A stretch of 64,000 nucleotides of DNA from Petrosia ficiformis (lineage: Eukaryota > Porifera > Demospongiae > Haplosclerida > Petrosiidae), in contig OX345638.1 of assembly GCA_947044365.1 (NCBI GenBank), forward strand, positions 9,586,201 to 9,650,200, given 5' to 3'. Below are positions 43,825-54,711 of this stretch, piece by piece; the stretch's first letter is position 1, and the number at the start of each line of letters is the position of its first letter. Made by a program: the position numbers and the translations under genes. The notes under the pieces are model-generated. The model saw only the letters and a program-made list of their open reading frames with translations. It made no database searches and was not told where the DNA came from.

Positions 43825-46800
43825 GTATATAAATATATATACATATAAATTATATATATAAGGATTCATTCATTGTGTGTAGTATTACAGTTAGCTAATG
43901 AAAAACAGAAAAAAGTACTATTAATTCACGAGAGGTTATAATATGAAAATAATATTAAATAAAACATTTAATTTTATGAAATTTTTCCAAAATAGAGGAT
44001 TAAATACGTGAAATACACAATTATTATTACTCCTCAATTTCATTTAGTTCACCATGAATCAAAAGTGGCAGCAAAAGTAGCAGAAAAGAAGATATTGGAT
44101 TTGACCTCACAGGTCACAGAAAAAGACGAAGCCATTAGACAGTTGAAGGAGGAACTGCTAGCTGTGACCTCACAGGTCACAGAAAGAGACGAAGCCATTA
44201 GACAGTTGAAGGAGGAACTGCTAGCTGTGACTGCACAGGTCACAGAAAGAGATGAAGAAATTAGACAGTTGAAGGAGGAACTTCATAAAAGAGCTAAAGG
44301 TAATTATAATAAACACTAAATATTATTATTATATAACATATTGTACATAAACTTGTGAAGTTACTTCATTAAATGAATGCACTAAAAGTGCAGAACCCTC
44401 GCTAAAAAGATACTACTATATGAAACAGGGCGCCATGGGCGTTCCTCGTTACTATAACTTCCACCTACGTTCGAATTAACCAATTTAATTAACAACGTTA
44501 CATAGGCGTGACTGAGTAACAATGGCGACAGATGACTACTTTTCGACTTTGCACGACTGTATCTTTTCCATCGAAGAGTTTTCTTGCAAATCGCTTGAAT
44601 CTCGCAGTAGACCTAGTGTGCTCTTTCCTTTGCAGTGACCAAGAATTTTCAAAAGTAAGCCATTGCAAAGATTAGTGGGAACACACACAAACCGATTACT
44701 ATAACCCTCCGCCTACGCTCGGGTTAGTAAGCTTCTGAATACTGTAATAATAATAATGATAGATTGACTTCATGAAGCCTCAAATGATTTTAAAATAATA
44801 TTTCTATACTGTTAATCATTAGTTTGTTCTCCAGTATAATAACATGTAACATACTATATCATTTGTTATATTCATCTTTTATAATTATTTAGAGTTACAA
44901 TCAGCAAAAATACTCACAAAAGAGGAACAGTATAAACTAGTATGTATTATGTTATGTGATAATAATTATATATCTATATTAATATATTACTATAGGATAA
45001 TCATCTGTATGAAGCAGTGAAGAATCAAGATGTATCTGAAAGTGAAATATTGTTGAACAAGGGTGCTAACCCTAATATGAAACATGGTTGGGTGAGTTAT
45101 CATATCCACACACAGTAATATATTGCATAGTACATGTAGGAGCTAATTGTAACTCTTGTGATATATATGTTAGTGATGAATGATATGATATCAAGATACT
45201 CAATACTTCAATACCACATCTGAAACTTCTGGTATTGAGTAATGTCCAAGTATTGATAGTGATACTGATACAGGTCTATAACACCTAGCTCTATGTTATA
45301 CCATTTTAAACAGAATTTATATGAAATCTGAAGCTAATATGAACACATGTATTATGTGTAATATCAAATATCAGTATCATACTCGATACCATCAATACTG
45401 ATTAACAAACTACTTGATATTGTATTGAAATGAATATTTGTAGTATCACATGTATTATGTGTAAATATAGGATTTTAATTGTAATTAATTACATGGCTAT
45501 TATATATCTGTAGTATAATATATTTGTTACATGTAATTATTAATCTGTTTGTCATAACATTAATAACTACTTAATTAACTATTATTATTATTATCATAAA
45601 CACAAGATATTACAAGTATCTAATGATTGTTATTACTACAGGATGGACTAACCCCTTTACATTGGTCATCTAAGAGTGGTCTTGTTGAGATTGTGAATGT
45701 ATTATTATCACATGGTGCTGATACTGATGTGAAGGATGAGGTAAGTAAATATTAAATAAATATGTATTGAATATATATTTAATTATAAAGCTAATGTATA
45801 TCTGTTAAGGATATTATTATTATTGACTATATAATTGACTGCAGGTGAAAATCTGTCTTATTTCATTTTCATCGTTTTCCAAAGTGGTTTCTCATTTCAT
45901 TATTTTTCAGGAAAACTAATCAGATCAGTTCTTGTCTTGTCTAGTTATCAAATTTTGTTACATTCTAGCACAAGACGGCTGAAGAACAAGTGGTTGAACT
46001 TAAGCATTCGGTAGAATTTGAAATGAAATAAGACTGATTTTCACTTGCACAATCACAATAACCTGTTATGATGTCATAACATTAATAACTACTTAATTAA
46101 CTATTATTATTATTATCATAATTATAAACACAAGATATTACAAGTATCTAATGATTGTTATTACTACAGGATGGACTAACCGCTTTACATTTGTCATCTA
46201 AGAGTGGTCATGTTGATATTGTGAAAGTGTTATTGTCACATGGTGCTGATATTCATGTAAAGGATAGGGTAAGTAAATATTAAATAAATATTATGTATTA
46301 TAATTTATGTATTGATTATATAATTAATTACATAGCTAATGTATATCTGTAATATATAATTGTTATAATTATTATTAACTAATAACCTGTTATGATGTCA
46401 TAACTTTAATAACTACTTTATTAACGAGCGCCGTCGGGACGGGACCCTCGCCTACGTGGTTAAGTAGTAACGTGTGATGTATGAAGTTTAAACTTTAAAC
46501 GTAAATAATTGTAAGTAATTGTAAATAATTATGTTTATCGAAAGTAGATGTGATAATATTGTATAATGTGTACATCATAATAGATATTATGTTGCTATTA
46601 AAGTTATATATTAGAGCTGAGGTTCTTGATATCTATGTGTAATACACACAGAAGAATAGAAGTAATGAAAAAAACTAATATATATATATATATATATATA
46701 TATCTTACATCTTATTCTCTGTTTTCCTTCGAAGACGTTCTCAAGTCTACCTCCAACGTGTGAAAACGTATTGAATCACCTGGATCACGTGTTTAGTACA

Positions 46801-49677
46801 TGACGCTGCATGGACGTACGTACGTACGTCATACCTGTAGGTGGAGCCGGAGCTAGGTAGCTCTCTACTATCTTGCATCAATGGTGATGTAGTAGCAACC
46901 AAACATCGATTGTTTTGGGTTTGAAGCGTTTCTTGGCTAGCGACAGCCATGCAAGAGGACCACTTGTGTTTTGTGTGTCCATATTTTCTCTCGTTATTGC
47001 CCTCGTTTCATCTTAAAGTGGTGAAACAATAACTGTGAGTTATAAAAATTGTCATAACTTTAGAACCAAAAGGTTTAAGAAGAATTCCTACGTTATTTTT
47101 TTTCCTTGTATAATTTGAAGTCTATCAGTACCCCTTTTGAAATGTCAATGTTTTTATTTTTCAAGAAAAATTGCTAACACACACACACACAGACACACAG
47201 AAACACAGACACACAGACACACAGACAAAACGATTATCGTACCCTTCCGCCTACGCTACGCGGCGAGGGTAACTATTATTATTATTATCATAAACACAAG
47301 ATATTACAAGTATCTAATGATTGTTATTACTACAGGATGGACTAACCCCTTTATATTACTCGTCTAAGAGTGGTCATGTTGATGTGGTGAATGTATTATT
47401 ATCACATGGTGCTGATATTCATGTAAAGGATGAGGTAAGTAAATATTAAATAAATATTATGTGTTATAATTTATGTATTGATTATATAATTAATTACATA
47501 GCTAATGTATATCTGTAATATGTATTTGTTATAATTATTATTAACTAATAACCTGTTATGATTTCATAACTTTAATAACTACTTAATTAACTATTATTAT
47601 TATTATCATAAACACAAGATATTACAAGTATCAAATGATTGTTATTACTACAGGATGGACTAACCCCTTTATATTACTCGTCTAAGAGTGGTCATGTTGA
47701 TGTGGTGAATGTATTATTATCACATGGTGCTGATATTCATGTAAAGGATAGGGTAAGTAAATATTAAATACATATTATGTATTATAATTTATGTATTGAT
47801 TATATAATTAATTACATAGCTAATGTATATCTGTAATATGTATTTGTTATAATTATTATTAACTAATAACCTGTTATGATTTCATAACTTTAATAACTAC
47901 TTAATTAACTATTATTATTATTATCATAAACACAAGATATTACAAGTATCAAATGATTGTTATTACTACAGGATGGACTAACCCCTTTATATTACTCGTC
48001 TAAGAGTGGTCATGTTGATGTGGTGAATGTATTATTATCACATGGTGCTGATATTCATGTAAAGGATTGGGTAAGTAAATATTAAATAAATATTATGTAT
48101 TATAATTTATGTATTGATTATATAATTAATTATATAGCTAATGTATATCTGTAATATGTATTTGTTATAATTATTATTAACTAATAAACTGTTATGATGT
48201 CATAACTTTAATAACTACTTAATTAACTACTATTATAAACACAAGATATTACAAGTATCTAATGATTGTTATTACTACAGTATCAACAAACACCTTTACA
48301 TTTGTCATCTACGAGTGGTCATGTTGATATTGTGAAAGTGTTATTATCACATGGTGCTGATATTCATGTAAAGGATTCGGTAAGTAAATATTAAATAAAT
48401 ATTATGTATTATAATTTATGTATTGATTATATAATTAATTACATAGCTAATGTATATCTGTAATATATATTTGTTATAATTATTATTAACTAATAACCTG
48501 TTATGATGTCATAACATTAATAACTACTTAATTAACTATTATTATTATTATCATAAACACAAGATATTACAAGTATCTAATGATTATTATTACTACAGAC
48601 TCAGCAAACACCTTTACATTTGTCATCTAAGTGTGGTCATGTTGATAGTGTGAAAGTGTTATTATCACATGGTGCTGATATTCATGTAAAGGATTGGGTA
48701 AGTAAATATTAAATAAATATTATGTATTATAATTTATGTATTGATTATATAATTAATTATATAGGTAATGTATATCTGTAATATATATTTGTTATAATTA
48801 TTATTAACTAATAACCTGTTATGATGTCATAACATTAATAACTACTTAATTATTATTATCATAAACACAAGATATTACAAGTATCTAATGATTGTTATTA
48901 CTACAGGATGGACGAACACCTTTACATTACTCATCTATGAGTGGTCATGTTGATATTGTGAAAGTGTTATTATCACATGGTGCTGGTATTCATGTAAAGG
49001 ATGAGGTAAGTAAATATTATGATTGGTTCATGTTCACTTAATAATATTAAATTATATTACAAATGATTATTATGATATGATTATAATACAACATCATTCA
49101 GATGTCTCAAAATGAGATCATATATTTGATTAATAATTTCTTTTTTCTACTTCTTGTAACAGCTTATAATAAATATTATAATAATCATTGATGTGTGTCC
49201 TAATGGTAATATAGGTTCCATTGTATAACTGATATTTGATAATTCATTATAATAGTATTAGTATCTTAAGATAACTATTGTTTGTGGAATCAAATATTAG
49301 ATATATTCAATTTGGTGATATTAATTATAATAATCTCATGTTCATAGTAATCATGATATGTGTATTAATAATAGTGATTTGGTGAATTCAATAAAAATAT
49401 GATATAATTAGTATCCACAAACTATAGTTATCTTAAGATATATTATGATAATAATAATTATTATAATGAATATGATAATAATAATTATTATAATGATTTA
49501 GTAATTACCCACATAACATATAATCATCATATATTAATTCATTATATTATAACACAGAAAGGACGCTCACCTCTAGACATGGCATGTAATCCACCATATT
49601 ACTTACATGTGTCTGAAGATCGTAAACGAAAAGTAATTGAAATATTAGAAAGAGAAGAAAGGAAGTTAAGAAAATAA
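39242..49677 (+). CDS. Middle module / coiled-coil / ankyrin gene (paralogue 3, downstream exons)
   Basis: Exons in consistent phase: 39242-39303, 40013-40699, 41213-41276, 41493-41603, 41656-41762, 41840-41969, 42048-42284, 42340-42432, 42558-42716, 42901-42996, 43106-43258, 44048-44299, 44893-44939, 44996-45091, then 99-bp ankyrin exons at 45642, 46170, 47336, 47654, 47972, 48281, 48599 and 48907, and terminal 49558-49677 (TAA). The first two encode the linker and the middle module shared with paralogue 2. Next come VISDHT/LEVAHF-type helical exons, then coiled coil ([28 protein letters not shown]), then ankyrin. There is no Roc-COR. The 5' death-domain exon is destroyed, so expression needs another start; an in-frame ATG at 39908 reads through the preceding intron into exon 40013. 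No stop or frameshift seen downstream. Confidence 0.78.
40013..40699 (+). CDS. Uncharacterised middle module, paralogue 3
   Basis: 229 codons between CATACAG and GACAAG|GTTAGA. Aligns along its whole length with 13112-13789: [55 protein letters not shown]. Three extra codons near the end (RETED). Many replacements but no gaps elsewhere. No named family recognised. Confidence 0.8.
40700..41212 (+). other. Intron of paralogue 3
   Basis: AT-rich, no gene, no clear repeat. Confidence 0.5.
42048..44299 (+). CDS. Coiled-coil exon series of paralogue 3
   Basis: Six exons, all entering and leaving in phase 1: 42048-42284, 42340-42432, 42558-42716, 42901-42996, 43106-43258, 44048-44299. Two pairs are duplicates. 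42340 and 42901 share V-x-V-x-DEA ... [10 protein letters not shown] ... ILLEG; 42558 and 43106 share [19 protein letters not shown] sequence ending FDLSVPTEG. The series is charged and heptad-like, so probably a rod or oligomerisation region. Symmetric phase-1 exons allow duplication or skipping without frameshift. Confidence 0.72.
43259..44047 (+). other. Intron with (TA)n tract
   Basis: Contains TA-rich microsatellite at 43787-43860. No gene seen. Confidence 0.55.
44102..44287 (+). repeat. Three tandem 21-residue coiled-coil repeats
   Basis: 63-bp unit encoding [21 protein letters not shown] three times within one exon, with only a few nucleotide differences between units. 21 residues equals three heptads, so the coiled-coil register is preserved. 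Confidence 0.85.
44395..44730. repeat. Inserted repeat with CCTACG(C/T)TCG motifs
   Basis: GTTACTATAACTTCCACCTA (about 44458) and ATTACTATAACCCTCCGCCT (about 44697) are two diverged copies of one end motif, and the right end GCTCGGGTTA pairs inversely with AACCCTCGC at the left. GC-richer than its surroundings. A short ATG frame (44522-44638) is not supported as a gene. Confidence 0.45.
45840..46049. mobile_element. MITE with 30-bp inverted ends in ankyrin intron
   Basis: Left TGCAGGTGAAAATCTGTCTT and right (reverse complement) TGCAAGTGAAAATCAGTCTT, continuing ATTTCATTTTC. 210 bp, non-coding, present only in this intron of the array. Confidence 0.65.
46427..47272. mobile_element. Non-autonomous insertion in ankyrin intron
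   Basis: Interrupts the otherwise repeated intron between TTTATTAAC and AACTATTATT. Ends carry ACCCTCGCC in inverted orientation (46448-46456 and the complement of 47262-47270). The right 45 bp (CGATTATCGTACCCTTCCGC, CTACGCT) resembles the element at 44395-44730. Holds a (TA)n run at 46679-46702 and a CACACAGA run at 47178-47228. A minus-strand ATG frame (46747-46950) has no recognisable product. Confidence 0.5.
47280..48235 (+). repeat. 318-bp exon-plus-intron unit, three near-identical copies
   Basis: Each unit contains a 99-bp ankyrin exon (47336, 47654, 47972) and its intron. Exons share the diagnostic TTTATATTACTCGTCTAAGA and GTTGATGTGGTGAATG, which set them apart from the other ankyrin exons. 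Only a few bases differ between units. Confidence 0.85.
49262..49440. mobile_element. Foldback MITE in last ankyrin intron (paralogue 3)
   Basis: Third copy, at the orthologous intron position to 690-868 and 28786-28968. Confidence 0.6.
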
Positions 49678-50371
49678 CTTATAACAATATTTACTTGAAG
49701 AAGTTTTTAAATAATATTTTTAGACACATGAAACTTTTGTTATTTAATATAATTCCACCATACACCAGTACTACACCAGTACTACACAAGTTAGTTAAAC
49801 TTTAATTAGAGTATATATGGTATTATACAAGCTAGTGGTATTAAGGATAACAATACTAGCTATATATATATACAATAACTCTCTCCAGATCAGGATATAT
49901 GACTAGTTCCATTGAACAAGAGTCTAGTGACCACTGTTCCATTAAACTATGCATAGAGTATAGGGGCCACTGTTTCATTAAACTATATACAGAGTATAAG
50001 CACAACTAGTACTGTTCCATTAAACTATATATAGAGTCTAGGGACAACTGTTCTAGTAAACTATATAATTATAGAGTCTAGTGACCACTGTGCCATCAAA
50101 CTATAGAGGCAATTGTTATAAACTTCCAATGTGTTTTGATCAACATTAGCTATTAGTAGTAGCTCAATATCATCATCATTAGTAATATTAGGATGAGATC
50201 AATAATAGAAGAGTAGTAGTTAATATGAAAAATTAATTATTTCTCAAACAATTATACCAAAAATTAACAAAGTGACAAAATCATTTAACATCAGCAAGTA
50301 AAATAGTTGAAATGTTCAGAAGTTCAAATATTAATAATAATTATGTAATTATAAAGTTCCTAATTAAATTG
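49678..50371. other. Intergenic between convergent genes
   Basis: Separates the ankyrin gene stop (+) from the ABC gene stop (-). Short ACTATA(T)AGAGT/GTTCCATTAAA repeats at 49900-50110 are shared with both duplicated flanks. No gene. Confidence 0.6.
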
Positions 50372-51467
50372 TTATTTCTCCTCCTCTCCTATCAAGTGTT
50401 GATGTTGATGTAACTGATAATATACACCTCCTTTAGCTAATAGTTCAGTGTGTGTACCCTTCTCAACAACACTACCATTAGCTATTACCACAATACAATC
50501 AGCACTGTACACAGTAGATAACCTATGAGCTATTACTATACTAGTACGACCCTCCCTAGCTTTATCAAGAGCTTCCTGGACTATTATCTCACTCTCACTA
50601 TCTAGGGCTGATGTTGCTTCATCTAGAAGAAGTATTTTAGGGTTTCTGATGAGAGCACGAGCTATGGCAATTCTTTGTTTCTGTCCTCCACTTAACTGAG
50701 TGCCTTTATCACCAGCATTAGTACTATAACCCTGAATGAATGGATAGATAGACGAATGAACAGATGGACGGATGGATGAATGGATGGATAGATAAATGAA
50801 TAGAAGGACGGATGGAAGAATGGATGGATAAATGAATGGACAGATGGTTGGATGAATGGTTGGATGAATGGATAAATGAAGGATGGATGGTATTAACACA
50901 TAAATAGATACGAACAGAAGGACAAATACTAATATATACACACCTGTGGTAATGATTGTATGAAATCATGAATATTAGCAGCCTTTGCAGAATCAATAAT
51001 CTCTTCATCAGATACCTCACGATGATTAGCACCATATCTTATATTGTCGGATATACTAGTATCAAATAGAATAGGTTGTTGAGATACAATACCTAATTGA
51101 GTCCTTAACCAACGAATATTGAGTTCTTGTATATCAACATCGTCTAAGAGGACTCCACCTTTTAATGGATCATAGAATCTTTCAATAAGAGAGACTACAG
51201 TACTTTTACCACAGCCTGATGGACCTACTAGTGCTATAGTTTGTCCTGGTTTAACTGATATTGATAAATCATGTAATACATTAACATCTGGACGAGTTGG
51301 GTAATTAAATGATACTGAATCCAATGATATCATTCCTGTTACATCATCCTATATAAGTACGTATGTATTTATGTATATAATTATATGTATGTATGTATGT
51401 ATGTATATACATTATATGTATGTATGTACATATGTATGTATATACATTGTATGTATGTTTGTATGTA

Positions 51468-51503
<36 letters not shown>

Positions 51504-51541
51504 TGTGTATGTACGTATGTATTTATGTATGAATGTATGTA

Positions 51542-51577
<36 letters not shown>

Positions 51578-51621
51578 TGTATGTGTATGTACGTATGTAT
51601 TTATGTATGTATGAATGTATA

Positions 51622-51653
<32 letters not shown>

Positions 51654-54600
51654 CGTATGTATGTACATGTATATTATAATCTCACCAATTCTTTTCCATC
51701 AGTGGAATAATTATCAATGATTGGTTTCCTGTCTAGTAGTGAGAATATACGTTATATATATATATGTTGATAGCTTAGCTTTAGTATAATTAGGAGCAAA
51801 GGTACTAGCTTGTCCAACGGCAAGAGCTCCAAATACCAGAGCAAAGAGAACTCTGAATACATCCTGAAATTCAACATGGAGGATATGACCTTCATCAAGA
51901 GTAACAAGAAAGGCTCCAAAACGAAATGCTATCACATATCCAAAATATATATAACCCTGTGATATACCATAAGCCACACCTTCTAGTATACCAAATAGTA
52001 TGCCACTCCTGTGAAAATGGATGTATATATCTATAAGTATGTAAATATGTACGCTTGTGCGGTGTCTGTCTGTATATATGTACTGTGTACGCATAAATAC
52101 ATGTATGCATGTATGTGTGCATGTATGTATGCATGTATGTATGTTGTATGCATGTACATGTATGTGTGTATGTGTGTATGTGTGAATGTATGTATGTATA
52201 AGTATGTAAAGGTATATGATGGTTTCTAATTAACAGTATAATAAAGAATGAAATAATTTCTTTCACCTGTGCGTAGACTGGACTTCATTTTTGTATAAAA
52301 TGAAAAATCTTTCTTGTAAGTTTAATGAATTAACAGTACGAATATTCTCAATAGAATCAACAGCAAGCTACAAGGAGGAGTACGAGGAGGAGGAGAAGGA
52401 GGAAGAGGTGAGGAGGAAAAGGGGGAGGAGAGAGTAAATATTTGAAGTTGCTTTTGTTAATATTATAATCTCACTTTTCCAGCTTCTGTTAATGATTTCT
52501 TATTACCGGTAAGACGTTTAGTTAAAAGGGCTGTTTTCGCAGCTCCTGCAATTATCATGAATGGAGCAAACCCAAGAATAACCAGAGTAAGTATCCAAGA
52601 ATATACAAACGCTATAACTAGAGCCAGTGATAGAGTGAACATTGTTTCAACAATTGTTGCTAGTCGCGTCCCTGTAGCCTGAAGAGAAATATATAATTAT
52701 AATGATATTAGTACTAATGGTCTTGTATGTATATATGTATGTATGTGTGTGTATATGTATGTATGTATGTATGTGTGTATGTATGTATGTATGTATGTAT
52801 ATATGTGTGTATGTATGTATGTATGTATGTATGTATGTATATATGTGTGTATGTATGTATGTATGTATATAATTATATGTATAATATCTATTTATATTAA
52901 CTCACTCCTTGTACTTGCGCTGCATCTTCAGATAGCCGAGTTGTTAAAGCTCCTGTAGAATTCTTTTCTTCATCAAACCATCCAATCTCCTGCAAAACAA
53001 TATATATATATATATATATATACATACACATACATACATGTATACATACACATACATACATGTATACATACACATACATACATGTATACATACACATACA
53101 TACATGTATACACACACATACATACACATACATACATGTATACACACATACATACATGTATACACACACATACATACACATACATACATGTACACACACA
53201 CATACATACATATATACATACACATACATACATGTATACATACACATACATACATGTATACATACACAGAGATCCACACACACGTCTACTGACCTGTCGT
53301 AAAATTGCTTTAAACAAACGTGATCGAATTCTGGCAGTGAGATATTCCCCAGATACTGAGAAACAAACATTCTACAGAATGATAAATAATTATGAATACT
53401 AATAATAATTCAATCTCCATAGCAACAAGACTTAATTAACTATTAATAAATGAATGAATAATGACATACTTTAATCAAGTTTGCAATTCCTGAAACTACT
53501 CCGAGACCCAGGAACAGACTAGCTGGAAGATGAGTAGCATCTAATACCCTATCAGAAGTCTCACCAAATGCCTATAGAAGTATAATTACATGTATATATT
53601 ACTATTAATAGAACACTGTTACTATTAATAGAATAATATTACTATTAATAGAATACAATACTGCTGCTATTAATAGAACAAAATAATGTTACTATTAGCA
53701 ATACCGTATTAATAAATACAATATTGTTACTATTTATAGAATATTACTATAATATTATATAGAACACTAGTAATTACCGTTAATATTTCTCCAAATATGA
53801 TAGCAAATATTGGGAATATAGATCCATTAATCAAAGCTCCTAATATACCCAGCAATATAATCCACCATTCTTTAGCATTAAGAGCCATTATTCTAGATAT
53901 GGGCACTGGCTTGAGCTCTTTATCCCATTCCTCTTGCTATAAATAGATATATAGATGTGAACACATGTATAACTATAGAGATTTGAAGATTTCATACAGA
54001 GAGATTGATTAACAAATACATATAATTATATGCTATATAAATAGATACACGAGTTAGTATATACATATTACATAAATAAATCCATTGATGGACAAATAGA
54101 TAGATAGACTATCATTAGTAACCACACCTTCTCTTTGTTTATTTGTTTCATACTCTTTTTTTTTTCATCTTTTTTCTCTGATGTTTGACGACTGAATTGA
54201 TGACTAAATTGTCGACTAACTTCTTTTGAGTACAGACGAAGAACTGCGGGTTTCTCCTCCACCTCGTCATCTTTAGGTACTTCAAGAGATCTTAGATTCA
54301 TAAATGCGTCATCAACTCCTCCTTTGATCTATAATAATTAACATTAATTAGTAAATTAATTAATTATTCATGAGCTATAATGAGCATACATTAATTAATT
54401 ATTTTTGATTGCTATTAATGTATTAACCACACCCACTAATTAACCTGTGCTGTAACCATCTCATGATAAAATCCCTCTAGTTTCATTAACTCTCCATGTG
54501 ATCCTGTCTCTACAATATTACCTTCATCAATACATACTATAAGATCAGCATTTTGAATAGTTGATAATCTGTATAATAATAATATGTAATTAATATAAAT

Positions 54601-54661
54601 TATATTTATGTATGTATCCATGTAAGTATGTACGTATGTATGTGTATATATGTATGTATAT

Positions 54662-54711
<50 letters not shown>

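Noticed and set aside
44522..44638. Short ATG frame [13 protein letters not shown]
   Set aside because: Only 38 codons within an inserted repeat, with no homology or splice support.
45600..49000. Regularly spaced near-identical repeats resembling a CRISPR array
   Set aside because: Repeats are 99-bp coding ankyrin exons with splice signals, about 318 bp apart, in a eukaryotic gene; spacers are also repeated.
52897..53402. [11 protein letters not shown] and [10 protein letters not shown] frames
   Set aside because: Intronic simple repeat between ABC exons 18 and 19.
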